64,000 bases of DNA from Ideonella alba (GCF_018069875.1 NZ_JAGQDF010000014.1:103003-167002); one strand, 5' to 3'. Counted from the first letter of the stretch, positions 39,609-48,808 are shown. A program made the numbers and translations. Notes: generated by a model not told the origin, from the letters alone.

Positions 39609-40889
39609 ATGGACGCCGCCCTTCACACGGCCGCGGTCAGGACGGTCGCCGGCGCCGCCGCCGAGGGGCCCGATGCCGACGAGGCCCTGATCGGCCCCGA
39701 CGGCCTGGTGGCCGGCGAGACGCCGCAGACCGACGAACTGCTCGGCGACGACTGGATCCCGCTGTCCGACCCCGACTTCTCCGAGCTGGAGCAGACCCTG
39801 GTGCAGACCGCGCTGGGCGGCTCGCGCCTGAGCGCCGGGCCGATGGTCGAGCGCTTCGAGCGCGCCTTTGCCGACTGGCTGGGGCGGCGCCATGCGGTGG
39901 CCGTGGCCAGCGGCACGCTGGGCACCTGGCTGGCGCTGCGGGCGCTGGGGATCGGGCCGGGCGACGAGGTGATCTGCTCGCCGCATGGCTGGCACCAGGT
40001 GGCGCAGGCCATCACGCTGGCGGGTGCGACGCCGGTGTTCTCGGAGATCCACTACTGGACCGGCTGCCTGGATGCCGCGCGCGCCGAGGCGCGCATCACG
40101 CCGCGCACCCGCGCCCTGCTGGCGGGCAACGTCAACGGCCACCCGGCCGCCTGGGACGCGCTGCGCGCGCTGGCCGAGCGCCACGGCCTGCGCCTGATCG
40201 AGGACTCGACCGAAGCCATCGGTTCGCGCTACCGCGGCCGCCCGGTGGGCCGCTTCGGCGACCTGGCGGTGTTCGACTTCTCGCAACCCTCGGCGCTGTG
40301 CTGCGGCGAGGGCGCGATGGTGGTGACCGACGACGACCGCCTGGCGATCGAGCTGCGCTACCTGCGCCAGCGCTCGATCAAGGACCGCAACGCGGTGGCG
40401 GTGGGCGCACGCGTGCCGCTGCAGGCGGCGATGGGCGAACTGGGCGCGGCGCTGGGCGTGGCGCAGCTGGCGCGCATCGACGGCCTGCTCGAGCGGCGCC
40501 AGGCGGTGGAGCGCAGCTACCGGCAGCACACCAACAGCTTCGAGGGCATCAAGCCACCCTACATCGGCGAGGGCGTCGACGTCGTGCACTGGATGGTCTG
40601 GGTGGTGCACCTGGGCACCCGCTTCACGGCCAGCGCGCGCAAGCAGATCGTCGAGGACCTGGCCGCCGAGCACATCGAGGCCGCGCCCTACTGCAAGCCG
40701 CTGCACCAGCAGTTCTTCTACCAGCAGCAGGGCTGGCAGCGCGGGGACCTGCCGCTGGCCGAACGCATCGGCGACCGCGCGCTGGCCCTGCCTTTCCATG
40801 CCCACCTGGACGACGACGAGGTGAAGTTCATCGTCGCCACACTGCAGGACACCGCCACCAACATCGGTGCTGGTGCCGCGATTTATTAG
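39609..40889 (+). CDS. DegT/DnrJ/EryC1-fold protein lacking the PLP lysine (nif-linked pseudo-aminotransferase)
   Basis: 426 residues, clearly of the DegT aminotransferase family: substrate/PLP region ASGTLGTWLALRAL, GDEVICSPHGW, the cofactor aspartate in IEDSTEAIGS, and the GEG motif. The residue that should form the Schiff base, in the family pattern F-S-x-x-x-K-x4-GEG, is Ser228 here (FSQPSALCCGEG), so ordinary transamination is not expected. The remaining fold appears intact, with no frameshift. An N-terminal extension of ~45 residues is acidic. It could be a PMP-dependent or non-catalytic protein used in nitrogenase biogenesis. ATG 39600 is an alternative start. Confidence 0.8.
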   Translation: MDAALHTAAVRTVAGAAAEGPDADEALIGPDGLVAGETPQTDELLGDDWIPLSDPDFSELEQTLVQTALGGSRLSAGPMVERFERAFADWLGRRHAVAVASGTLGTWLALRALGIGPGDEVICSPHGWHQVAQAITLAGATPVFSEIHYWTGCLDAARAEARITPRTRALLAGNVNGHPAAWDALRALAERHGLRLIEDSTEAIGSRYRGRPVGRFGDLAVFDFSQPSALCCGEGAMVVTDDDRLAIELRYLRQRSIKDRNAVAVGARVPLQAAMGELGAALGVAQLARIDGLLERRQAVERSYRQHTNSFEGIKPPYIGEGVDVVHWMVWVVHLGTRFTASARKQIVEDLAAEHIEAAPYCKPLHQQFFYQQQGWQRGDLPLAERIGDRALALPFHAHLDDDEVKFIVATLQDTATNIGAGAAIY

Positions 40890-40992
40890 TGCCCCCAGGC
40901 TCGCTGATTGGTGCCCCCAGGCTCGCTGGCGCTCGCCACCCCCCGAGGGGGCTCTGGCAGCGGACCGGCGAAGCCGGATCCGCGCCAGGGAC
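40889..40992. repeat. Intergenic palindromic repeat, family B copy 2, with duplicated 5' edge
   Basis: 40913-40992 closely matches copy 1 (GCCCCCAGGCTCGCTGGCG, CACCCCCCGAGGGGGCT and the GGACCGGCGAAGCCGG hairpin plus GATCC). The first 18 nt, GTGCCCCCAGGCTCGCTG, are duplicated in tandem with a 22-nt offset at 40889 and 40911. The whole lies in the 162-nt gap between the DegT-like and SIR2-like genes. Confidence 0.75.
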
Positions 40993-41051
40993 TGGATGGG
41001 GTCGCGGTGCTGGTCGAGCGAAGTCAGTACACGAGAGCGAGGTTGATCGAT

Positions 41052-41906
41052 ATGAGCTTTGACACACTGGAACATCTGCCCGAGGCCGTGGCCGAGGGCC
41101 TGGCCGGCGGCACGCTGGCGCCGTATCTGGGGCCGGCGATGCTGGGGCTGGTCGAGAACCCGCCGGTGCCGGCCGAGCCGCTGGCGCTGGCGGCGCTGCT
41201 GACGGCGCGCAACAGCGTGCCGGGCAAGATCAGGAACCGGCTGACGCAGGCGGCGCAGTTCATCGAGAACTTCAAGCACCGCAAGACCCTGGTGGCCGGC
41301 ATGGACGCGGCGTTCACCGCGCAGCCGCTGCCCAGCGCGCTGCACCGCTGGCTGGCGGGTCTGCGCAGCCCGCTGATCGTGGCGGGCTGGTACGACGACA
41401 CGATGCGCACGGCGCTGGTCGATGCCGCTGCCTCCTTCGCCGAGGTGCAGGGCCTGTCGCAGAGCGAGCATTTCGGCACCTGGTGCGGCTGGTACGGCGC
41501 TGACGGCACCGCGCTGGCCGACGAGCCGGTGGACGTGCGCACGGTGTTCTACAAACCCTGGGGCGGCCACGCGCCGGCGTCCAACTACCTGGTCAGTGAC
41601 TCCGACTATGTCGAGGTGCTGACCGAGATCGACATCCAGACGCCGATCCCGGCCCTGGTGCAGCAGCGCCGCGCCAGCCTGGGATTCGTCTTCCTGGGCT
41701 GCCGCTTCAACGACCAGCTGCCGCGCAGCTTCGCGCGCCAGATCATGAAGCGCTCGGCCGGCCCGCACTACGCGGTGCTGCCCGACGAACCCACCCGCAT
41801 GGAGGCCCGCTTCCTGGAGGAGCAGGGCATCACCCGCATCGCCCTGCCGCTGGCCGACGTGGCCGCGCAGCTCACCGGCCGCAGGCCGGCTTTCATCGAA
41901 CCTTGA
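41052..41906 (+). CDS. Degenerate SIR2_2-like protein of the nif cluster
   Basis: 284 residues. The overall layout resembles SIR2_2 domain proteins: an N-terminal segment, a strand followed by WYDDTMRTAL where sirtuin relatives have a TNYDxLLExAL pattern, and a KPWGGH...SDSDYVEVL segment where they have KLHG and TxxDY. The NAD-binding GAGxS motif is replaced by YLGPAML and the KLHG histidine is lost, so NAD hydrolysis or deacetylation is doubtful. The ribosome site is weak and a repeat lies just upstream. Family assignment is tentative. Confidence 0.5.
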   Translation: MSFDTLEHLPEAVAEGLAGGTLAPYLGPAMLGLVENPPVPAEPLALAALLTARNSVPGKIRNRLTQAAQFIENFKHRKTLVAGMDAAFTAQPLPSALHRWLAGLRSPLIVAGWYDDTMRTALVDAAASFAEVQGLSQSEHFGTWCGWYGADGTALADEPVDVRTVFYKPWGGHAPASNYLVSDSDYVEVLTEIDIQTPIPALVQQRRASLGFVFLGCRFNDQLPRSFARQIMKRSAGPHYAVLPDEPTRMEARFLEEQGITRIALPLADVAAQLTGRRPAFIEP

Positions 41907-41918
41907 AGGAGTCTTGAG

Positions 41919-42221
41919 ATGACCACGCTCACCGTCCTGCCCGCGGGCACCACGGTTGAATTCGCCGCTGGCGCCAACCTGCTGCAGACCCTGATCAACG
42001 CCGGCCTGCAGCTGGCCGGCCAATGCGGCGGCAACGCCAGCTGCGGCGGCTGCCACCTGTTCGTCACCGAAGGCCGCAAGACCATCAGCCGGCTGACCCC
42101 GGCCGAGAACGCCAAGCTCGACACCCTGGTCGGCGTGGGCAGCAAGAGCCGCCTGGCCTGTCAGGTCACGCTGGGCAGCGAGCCGGTGACGGTGGAGTTG
42201 CTGGGCGCGCTGTCGGGCTGA
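41919..42221 (+). CDS. [2Fe-2S] ferredoxin, plant/vertebrate-type fold
   Basis: 100 residues with ligands Cys36, Cys42, Cys45 (QCGGNASCGGC) and Cys81 (RLACQV). Beta-grasp ferredoxin, distinct from the ISC ferredoxin at 23028 and the FeSII-like protein at 62959. AAGGAG precedes the ATG, 12 nt after the SIR2-like gene. Candidate electron donor or acceptor for the FAD protein encoded 13 nt downstream. Confidence 0.88.
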   Translation: MTTLTVLPAGTTVEFAAGANLLQTLINAGLQLAGQCGGNASCGGCHLFVTEGRKTISRLTPAENAKLDTLVGVGSKSRLACQVTLGSEPVTVELLGALSG

Positions 42222-42234
42222 GCGGCGCCGGGCC

Positions 42235-43395
42235 ATGATCGACGTCCTGGTCGTCGGGGGCGGTGTCTGCGGCCTGGCACTGGCCCAGGGCCTGCAGGCG
42301 CGCGGCCTGGACTGGCAGCTGCTTGAGGCGCGCCCGCGCCTGGGCGGCCGGGTGCTGACGCGCCTGCCCTCGGCCGGTCCGGCGCTGGACCTGGGTCCCA
42401 CCTGGTTCTGGCCGGCCAGTCAGCCGGCGATCACCCAGGTGGTGCGCCAGCTGGGCCTGCCCACGCTGCCGCAGCCCGACGACGGCTGGCTGCAGTGGCT
42501 GGACGATCCCGCCCAGGGCCCGCGCCGCCAGGCCATGGCGCTGGGCGCCGATGGCCAGCCCGTGCCGGCCGATCAGCCCCAGCCCGGCGCGCTGCATGGC
42601 GGCGCGCAGCGCCTGGTCGATGGCATGGCGGCCCTGGTGACCGCGCTGGCCGGCCTGCTGCCGCGCGAGCGCCTGCACCTGGGCAGCACGCTGCTGTCGC
42701 TGGACGACGCGGCTGACCATGTCCGCGCCACCGTGATGCAGGGCGGACAGCGCCGCGTCTGGTCCGCCCGCCAGGTGGTGCTGGCGCTGCCGCCGCGCCT
42801 GGTGGCGCAGGACATCGTCTGCACGCCCGCACTGCCGCCGCCGGTGAGCCAGGCCCTGGCCGACACGCCCACCTGGATGGCCACCGCCGCCAAGGCCGCG
42901 CTCGCCGCGCCCACCGGACGGCCCGCGCCCTGGCGCCAGTCCGGCGGCTGCGGCAGCGCCTGGGTGCCGCATGCGCAGGCGGTGCTGGCCGAGGTCTTCG
43001 ACGCCGGCGTGTCCGGCGACGGCGACGCCCTGGCCGGCTTCATCGCGCTGCCGGCGGCCGAGCGCCCGCGCTTCGCGGCCAGCCTGGCCCTGCTGCTGGA
43101 CAGCCAGGTGGAGCAGCTGTGGGGCGCCGGCGCCGGTGACGGCGAATGGCACCACCACGACTGGGCGCAGGAGCCGCTGACCTGCAGCCAGCGCGACCTG
43201 GCCGACGAGGCCCACGCCGGCCCCGCCTGGTCCAGCGAGTGGCTGCGACAGCCGCTGTGGGAGGGCCGTCTGCTGCTGGGTGGCAGCGAAACCGCCAGGC
43301 GCCATGCCGGCCACCTGGAAGGCGCGCTGCAGGCCGCGGCGCGGCTCAAGCAACAGGTCGACACGCTGTGGGCCGCCGAGGGGCCGGCACACTGA
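42235..43395 (+). CDS. FAD-dependent oxidoreductase of the flavin amine oxidase type
   Basis: 386 residues. N-terminal Rossmann motif VVGGGVCGLALAQGL, the ARPRLGGRV second motif typical of amine oxidases/protoporphyrinogen-like oxidases, DLGPTWFWP, and a C-terminal FAD contact (LLGGSETARRHAGHLEGAL). No signal peptide. Substrate unknown. Coupled with the ferredoxin; together with the two preceding unusual proteins it forms a compact unit at the end of the nifB operon. Confidence 0.78.
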   Translation: MIDVLVVGGGVCGLALAQGLQARGLDWQLLEARPRLGGRVLTRLPSAGPALDLGPTWFWPASQPAITQVVRQLGLPTLPQPDDGWLQWLDDPAQGPRRQAMALGADGQPVPADQPQPGALHGGAQRLVDGMAALVTALAGLLPRERLHLGSTLLSLDDAADHVRATVMQGGQRRVWSARQVVLALPPRLVAQDIVCTPALPPPVSQALADTPTWMATAAKAALAAPTGRPAPWRQSGGCGSAWVPHAQAVLAEVFDAGVSGDGDALAGFIALPAAERPRFAASLALLLDSQVEQLWGAGAGDGEWHHHDWAQEPLTCSQRDLADEAHAGPAWSSEWLRQPLWEGRLLLGGSETARRHAGHLEGALQAAARLKQQVDTLWAAEGPAH

Positions 43396-43425
43396 GGCGC
43401 TGAGCAGGCGCGCCGCGAGCCGGCC

Positions 43426-43821
43426 TCAGGCGCCGGGCGCGTGCTCCCGCTGGCACAGCGGCACCAGCGGCGACTGGCCGCTGTCGTCCACCGGGAAGAA
43501 GCCTTTGAGGCCGTGCACGTAGAAGCTGGCGTAGGTGGAGAACGCCATGCTCCATTCACTGAAGCGACGGGCTTCGGTGGGACCACGCATCAGCAGCTCG
43601 ATCTGGTGGTGCCGCTCATCGCGCTGCAGGCTTTGCCAGAGCTGCTCGATGCTCTCGGGCGGTCCCTCGATGCACTGGGTGAACTGGCCATCCAGGTAGA
43701 GCAGGTGGCCGGTGATCTGCAACTGCTCATTGCGAAGTTGGGCGGCGGTGAGCAGTTGGAACAGCGCCAGCGTGCCCAGGTCGTGGTGGGCGGTGGATCG
43801 GTAGACGAGGCGTTCGAGCAT
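43426..43821 (-). CDS. BLUF-domain blue-light sensor
   Basis: 131 residues. The BLUF flavin-binding residues are present: Tyr7 in LVYRS, and the Asn/Gln pair in RNEQLQITGHLLYLDGQF, with QCIEGP following. A single-domain FAD photoreceptor without an effector domain. The start at 43821 places Tyr7 at the usual position; an upstream ATG (43857) would add 12 residues. Opposite in direction to the nif genes; targets unknown. Confidence 0.88.
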   Translation of the reverse strand: MLERLVYRSTAHHDLGTLALFQLLTAAQLRNEQLQITGHLLYLDGQFTQCIEGPPESIEQLWQSLQRDERHHQIELLMRGPTEARRFSEWSMAFSTYASFYVHGLKGFFPVDDSGQSPLVPLCQREHAPGA

Positions 43822-43992
43822 GGCTGCGATGCTAGAAGCGGGTCCTGTCATCGGCATGACGCCAGGCAGCCCGCCCGCTGCCGGGCCACTCCGCAGGATT
43901 GAGGAAGACGGTCCCGGTGCCGGTTCCTACAGTCGCGCCAGCGCCGCCCCGGCCCCGTGTCGTGGCGGGACCAGCGATGTGGAGGACCTGAC

Positions 43993-45684
43993 ATGCACGC
44001 CCCCAAGAACCGACCTGAGCGGCCATCGACAGCCGCACCCGCCCAGTGCAGCCCGGCGTTCGGCCGGTCTGCCCTGACCCTGATGCTGTGCGCCATGCTG
44101 AGCGCCTGCGGCGGCGGCGGTGGTGGCAGCGAGGTGCCCAGCGACCCTGCGCAGGGCGGCGGCGGCACGGTGGTGCTGCCCTCGACCACATTGGACAGCG
44201 TGCGCTCGGACAGCGCCACGCAACCCGGCGCGGTCACCAGCGGCGGCCGCACCGACGACACCACGCCCACGATCAGCGGCACCCTGTCCGCCGCGCTGGG
44301 CGCCGGCCAGACGCTGCGCGTCTACGACGGCGATCTGGCGCTGGCCAGCGCGCCCACGGTGTCGGGTCGCACCTGGACCCTGACGCCTGCCACGCCGCTC
44401 GCCGCGGGCGAGCACCGCCTGAGCGCGCAGGTGGTTGGGGCCGACGGCCTGACCGGCGTGCGCAGCGCGGTGTTCACGCTGACCGTGGCCCCGGTGCGCT
44501 GGCAGGCGCTGACCCCGGCCCAGGCCGTGCGCATGACGCCGACCACGCTGCGCCTGACCGGCAGCGGCTGGCCGGCCAGTGGCTGGCAGCTGGCCGTCAG
44601 CGACGACCCGGATGCCCGCTGCGACGCGCCCACCGACGTCACCGACACGACGATGGACGTGCGCTGCAGCTTCCGTCTGCCCGGCACGCGCCAGCTGGCG
44701 CTGACCCTCAACGGCCAGGCCGTGGCCCAGCCCACCGTGGCCGTGGTCAGCAACGTCAGCGGCGTCACCTGGTCCAGCCCCAGCACCAGCGGCTTCGGCA
44801 CCGGCACGGTGACCGCTGGCGAGACGGTGCAGTTCAAGGTCAGCGGCACCGCGCTGCAGGCCGACGCGGTGCTGGCCATGGCCGTGGACGGCTGCACCGC
44901 CGCCCCCACCGAGACCGGCACGCCCAGCGCCACCCAGCGCCTGTTCAGCTGCAAGATCGATCTGGCCACCCCGGCGGGCAACCAGTCCGGTGTGCTGCAT
45001 GCCACCGACGCGGCCGGCCCGCAGCTGGCCGCCTGGCAACTGCCGGTGGCCGTGCCCGCGGTGACGGCGCCGGCCCCCCGGCTGCCGCACAGCGGCATCA
45101 CCAGCAGCCAGTGCTACTCGATCACGGGCGGCATCACGCTGGGCGCCTGCTCGGCGGCCGACGCGATCGCGCTGAACGGCCAGCAGGACGGCCACCGCGC
45201 TGCGGTGCAGAAGATGAGCTTCACGCGGGTGGGCACCCATGCGCTGGATGAATGCGTCAAGGACAACCGCACCGGCCTGGTGTGGGAGGGCAAGACCGTC
45301 ACCGGCCAGCGCTCGACGGACAGCAACATCCATTTCGGCACCGGCACCAACCCGGGCGCGAACCTCTGGGCCAAGGACGACTACATCGCCGAGGTCAACC
45401 GCGTGCGCCTGTGCGGCTTCTCGGACTGGCGCCTGCCCACGGCCGAGGAGATGCGCTCGATCATCGACTACGGCATCACCACGGCCGGCTCGTCGCTGCC
45501 GCCGGCCTGGTTCGTCAACAGCAGCCACAGCGGCCTCCACTGGACGGCGACCGTCGATGCCACCGGCAACTACCGCTGGGTGATGGACATGGCCAGCGGC
45601 AGCCAGGCCTACGAGCCGGAGTTCAGCCCTGTCAGCGGCGGCGGCTACCTGCACCAGGTGCGCCTGGTCCGCGGGGGCTCCTGA
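43993..45684 (+). CDS. Secreted lipoprotein with C-terminal DUF1566 (Lcl-type) domain
   Basis: 563 residues. N-terminal hydrophobic stretch ending in a lipobox (LSACGGGGGG), so probably an outer-membrane lipoprotein. Residues ~75-160 and ~160-360 look like Ig-like beta-sandwich domains; the last ~170 residues are a DUF1566 domain (NRTGLVWEGKT ... FSDWRLPTAEEMRSIIDY ... VRLVRGG), as in adhesins. GGAGG site before the ATG. A smaller DUF1566 protein follows 44 nt on. Confidence 0.8.
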   Translation: MHAPKNRPERPSTAAPAQCSPAFGRSALTLMLCAMLSACGGGGGGSEVPSDPAQGGGGTVVLPSTTLDSVRSDSATQPGAVTSGGRTDDTTPTISGTLSAALGAGQTLRVYDGDLALASAPTVSGRTWTLTPATPLAAGEHRLSAQVVGADGLTGVRSAVFTLTVAPVRWQALTPAQAVRMTPTTLRLTGSGWPASGWQLAVSDDPDARCDAPTDVTDTTMDVRCSFRLPGTRQLALTLNGQAVAQPTVAVVSNVSGVTWSSPSTSGFGTGTVTAGETVQFKVSGTALQADAVLAMAVDGCTAAPTETGTPSATQRLFSCKIDLATPAGNQSGVLHATDAAGPQLAAWQLPVAVPAVTAPAPRLPHSGITSSQCYSITGGITLGACSAADAIALNGQQDGHRAAVQKMSFTRVGTHALDECVKDNRTGLVWEGKTVTGQRSTDSNIHFGTGTNPGANLWAKDDYIAEVNRVRLCGFSDWRLPTAEEMRSIIDYGITTAGSSLPPAWFVNSSHSGLHWTATVDATGNYRWVMDMASGSQAYEPEFSPVSGGGYLHQVRLVRGGS

Positions 45685-45728
45685 GGCACCCCACCGATGT
45701 GCGACGCCACGACTTCAAGGAGGTGATG

Positions 45729-46220
45729 ATGAACACGATCAAGACTCTGGCGCTGCTGGCCGTGGCCTGCAACGCCCATGCCGCCTGCCCCACCTGGCCC
45801 GCAGCCCAGCGCTTCGAGCTGCACGACGACCAGGTCATCGACCTGCGCAGCGGCCTGGTCTGGCAACGCTGCAGTGCCGGCCAGACCTGGAACGGCAGCA
45901 CCTGCACCGGCACCGCCACCACCCACACCCACGCCGACGCGCTGGGACTGGCCCGCCAGGCCAACCCCGGCAACAACCCCAGCGGCTGGCGGTTGCCCCA
46001 GGTGAAGGAACTGGCCAGTCTGCTCGACATGGGCTGCCGCCTGCCGGCGATCGACGCCAGCGTGTTCCCGGCCACACCGCAGGACAAGGCCTGGTCCTCG
46101 ACGCCCTTCGCGCAGCGCCCCAACATCGCCTGGACGGTGGACTTCGCGGACAGCTATGTGCAGAACCAGACGGGCATCGGCAACCCGCTGTACGTGCGGC
46201 TGGTGCGCTCGGCGCGCTGA
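45729..46220 (+). CDS. Small secreted DUF1566-domain protein
   Basis: 163 residues with a signal peptide (MNTIKTLALLAVACNAHA) and a DUF1566 domain: DLRSGLVWQRCS, GWRLPQVKELASLLD, WTVDFADSYV and LYVRLVRS, the same motif order as the C-terminus of the preceding lipoprotein. AAGGAGGTG upstream; the adjacent ATG at 45726 is an alternative. Extracytoplasmic, role unknown. Confidence 0.8.
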   Translation: MNTIKTLALLAVACNAHAACPTWPAAQRFELHDDQVIDLRSGLVWQRCSAGQTWNGSTCTGTATTHTHADALGLARQANPGNNPSGWRLPQVKELASLLDMGCRLPAIDASVFPATPQDKAWSSTPFAQRPNIAWTVDFADSYVQNQTGIGNPLYVRLVRSAR

Positions 46221-46294
46221 GCGCCAGATGGCCTGGCCTGAACGCCGACCTGCACGCGGGCCCTGCCAGCATGCCGGGTGGGCCGGGCCCGGGG

Positions 46295-47362
46295 CTACTC
46301 CAGCAAGGCCACCGACTTGACTTGCACCCACAGCGCCTGGCCTGGCGCCACCTGCAGCGCCGCCGCCGAGCGCCGGGTCAGGCGGGACAGCAGCAGGGCG
46401 TCGCCCACGCGCACGCGCACCAGCGCCAGGCCGGGGTGCTCGTCGTCACCCACCGCGTCGACCACGCCGGGCAGCACGTTCTGGATGCTGCTGGTGCCGG
46501 GCGCCAGCGCCAGGCTGACATCGCGCGCCAGCACCCGCACGCGCACCCGCTGACCCAGCACCAGGCCGGGATCGCGCGCCCACAGGTGGCCGCCGTCGAA
46601 GTCGACGCGCACCAGGTGCCAGGCCGCGTCGATCTCGGTCACCCGGGCGTCGACGATGGCGCTGGCGTCCTCGCCCAGACGGATCGGCAGGTCCAGCCGC
46701 GACAGGGTCTCGCGCAGCGGTCCCTGGGCCTGCACGCGGCCCTGCTCCAGCACCACCAGGTGGTCAGCCAGACGCGCCACCTCGTCGGGTGCGTGGCTGA
46801 CGTAGAGCAGCGGCATCGCCAGCTCGTCGTGCAGGCGGTCCAGGTAGGGCAGCACCTCCTGCCGCCGGCGCAGGTCCAGCGCCGACAGCGGTTCGTCCAT
46901 CAGCAGCACGCGCGGGCTGACGGCCAGCGCCCGGGCGATGGCCACGCGCTGGCGCTCGCCACCCGAGAGCTGCGCCGGCCGGCGCGCCAGCAGGTGGCCG
47001 ATGCCCAGCAACTCAATCGCCTGCGTCAGCGGCGTGTCCGAGGCCCCCGGGCTGCGCCGCAGGCCATAGCGCAGGTTGGCCTGCACCGACAGGTGCGGAA
47101 ACAGGCTGGCCTCCTGGAAGACATAGCCGATCGGCCGCTGGTGCGTGGGGCGCCAACGGCTGCCGTCCTGCCAGACCTCGCCGTCCACCACCAGGCGGCC
47201 GCGCGCCGCGCGCTCCAGCCCGGCGATGCAGCGCAGCAGCGTGGTCTTGCCCGAGCCGGACACGCCGAACAGCGCGCTGACGCCACGCCCCGGCAGGCGC
47301 AGGTCGACATCGAGCGTGAAGCCCGGGCGTTCGAGCTGGAAGCGGGCCTCGATGTCCCTCAT
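46295..47362 (-). CDS. modC: Molybdate ABC transporter ATP-binding protein ModC
   Basis: 355 residues. Walker A GVSGSGKTT, signature LSGGERQRVAIARAL, Walker B LLMDEPLSALD, H-loop histidine, and a C-terminal Mop-type molybdate domain (~290-355). Energises molybdate import through ModB. The ATG at 47362 is one nucleotide after the modB stop (TGAGATG). Needed for FeMo-co supply. Confidence 0.94.
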   Translation of the reverse strand: MRDIEARFQLERPGFTLDVDLRLPGRGVSALFGVSGSGKTTLLRCIAGLERAARGRLVVDGEVWQDGSRWRPTHQRPIGYVFQEASLFPHLSVQANLRYGLRRSPGASDTPLTQAIELLGIGHLLARRPAQLSGGERQRVAIARALAVSPRVLLMDEPLSALDLRRRQEVLPYLDRLHDELAMPLLYVSHAPDEVARLADHLVVLEQGRVQAQGPLRETLSRLDLPIRLGEDASAIVDARVTEIDAAWHLVRVDFDGGHLWARDPGLVLGQRVRVRVLARDVSLALAPGTSSIQNVLPGVVDAVGDDEHPGLALVRVRVGDALLLSRLTRRSAAALQVAPGQALWVQVKSVALLE

Positions 47363-47363
47363 C

Positions 47364-48038
47364 TCAGGCCTCCCGCCGGGCGGCGGGCCGCCAGGCATAG
47401 ACTGCCAGCAGCACCGTGAACGAGAACACCAGCAGCACCGCGGCCAGGCGGTGCGCCTGCGGGTAGGCCAGCGACTCGACGTGGTCGTAGATCTGCACCG
47501 AGGCCACGCGCGTGGCGCCCGGCAGGTTGCCGCCGATCATCAGCACCACGCCGAACTCGCCCACGGTGTGCGCGAAGGTCAGCACCGAGGCCGTCAGGAA
47601 TCCCGGCGCGGCCATCGGCACGGCCACGCTGAAGAAGGCATCCAGGGGCGAGGCGCGCAGCGTGGCCGCCACCTCCAGCGGCCGCTCGCCGATGGCCTCG
47701 AAGGCCGACTGCAGCGGCTGCACCATGAAGGGCAGGGAATAGAACACCGAGGCCACCACCAGGCCGCCGAAGCTGAAGGGCAGCAGCCCCAGTCCCAGCG
47801 CCTGGGTCAGCCGGCCCACCAGGCCCTCGGGGCCCATCGCCAGCAGCAGGTAGAAGCCCAACACCGAGGGCGGCAGCACCAGCGGCAGCGCCACCACCGC
47901 ACTGACCGGGCCCTTCCAGCGGCTGCCGGTGCGCGCCAGCCACCACGCCACCGGGGTGCCGATCAGCAGCAGCAGTGCCGTCACCGTGGCGGCCAGGCGG
48001 GCCGTGAGCCACAGGGCCTGCAGGTCCTGATCGCTCAT
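47364..48038 (-). CDS. modB: Molybdate ABC transporter permease ModB
   Basis: 224 residues with five to six transmembrane helices and the permease EAA-like loop ([20 protein letters not shown]). The start at 48038 overlaps the modA stop by 4 nt. Forms the inner-membrane channel for molybdate. Confidence 0.94.
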   Translation of the reverse strand: MSDQDLQALWLTARLAATVTALLLLIGTPVAWWLARTGSRWKGPVSAVVALPLVLPPSVLGFYLLLAMGPEGLVGRLTQALGLGLLPFSFGGLVVASVFYSLPFMVQPLQSAFEAIGERPLEVAATLRASPLDAFFSVAVPMAAPGFLTASVLTFAHTVGEFGVVLMIGGNLPGATRVASVQIYDHVESLAYPQAHRLAAVLLVFSFTVLLAVYAWRPAARREA

Positions 48039-48808
48039 CGCCCCGCCGCTCCGGCCGGCAGCACGAAGCCGTAGCGGTCCATCACGGCGCGCGCCGGCGG
48101 GCTGGCGCTGAAATCGGCGAAGCGGCGCGCCAGTGCGCTGCCGGCCGCCCGCCGCGTGATGATGAAGCCCTGCTCCAGCGGCTGGTGCAGCCGCTCGGGA
48201 ACCAACGCATGGCCGCCGCGCGCCGACAACTCGGGACTCAGCGCCAGGGCCAGCGCGATCAGGCCCACCTGGGCATTGCCGGTCTGCACGAACTGCGCGG
48301 TCTGCGCAATGTTCTCGCCGTAGACCAGCTTGGGCTCCACCTGGGCCCAGACGCCGGCGGCGCGCAGCGCTTCCTCGGCGCGCTGGCCGTAGGGCGCGTG
48401 GCGCGGGTTGGCGATGGCGATGCGGGTGATCCTGGGGTCGGCCAGGCTGGCCAGCGTCATGCCGCGCGCATCCAGGCTGGCGCTCCACAGCACCAACCGG
48501 CCCACCGCATACGGGCGCACCTCGGACGCGGCCAGGCCCGCCTTGGCCAGCTCGCGCGCATAGCCGATGTCGGCCGAGAAGAACAGGTCGTAGGGCGCAG
48601 CGTTCTGGATCTGCGCGAAGAACTTGCCGGAGGAGCCATAGACCACCTCCACCTCATCGCCGGGGTTCGTCTGGCGAAAGGCGGTCACCACATCGTCCAT
48701 CGCGAACTTCAGGTCGGCTGCGGCCGCGATGGTGATCTTCTCGGCCCACGCCGCGGCCGGGGCCCACAGGGCCGCCAGCAGCAGGATCAGGAGGGTCAGG
48801 GGTGGCAT
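48035..48808 (-). CDS. modA: Periplasmic molybdate-binding protein ModA
   Basis: 257 residues with a cleavable signal peptide (ending AAAWA). Oxyanion-binding fold: [13 protein letters not shown] near the mature N-terminus, [11 protein letters not shown], and the ANPRHAPYG motif. The start at 48808 matches the signal peptide; longer in-frame extensions cross the modE control region. Transcribed divergently from modE. Confidence 0.93.
   Translation of the reverse strand: MPPLTLLILLLAALWAPAAAWAEKITIAAAADLKFAMDDVVTAFRQTNPGDEVEVVYGSSGKFFAQIQNAAPYDLFFSADIGYARELAKAGLAASEVRPYAVGRLVLWSASLDARGMTLASLADPRITRIAIANPRHAPYGQRAEEALRAAGVWAQVEPKLVYGENIAQTAQFVQTGNAQVGLIALALALSPELSARGGHALVPERLHQPLEQGFIITRRAAGSALARRFADFSASPPARAVMDRYGFVLPAGAAGR

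Noticed and set aside
39558..42401. 947-codon minus-strand open frame opposite the DegT-like and SIR2-like genes
   Set aside because: Antisense artefact; no family features, and spans a repeat and several gene boundaries.
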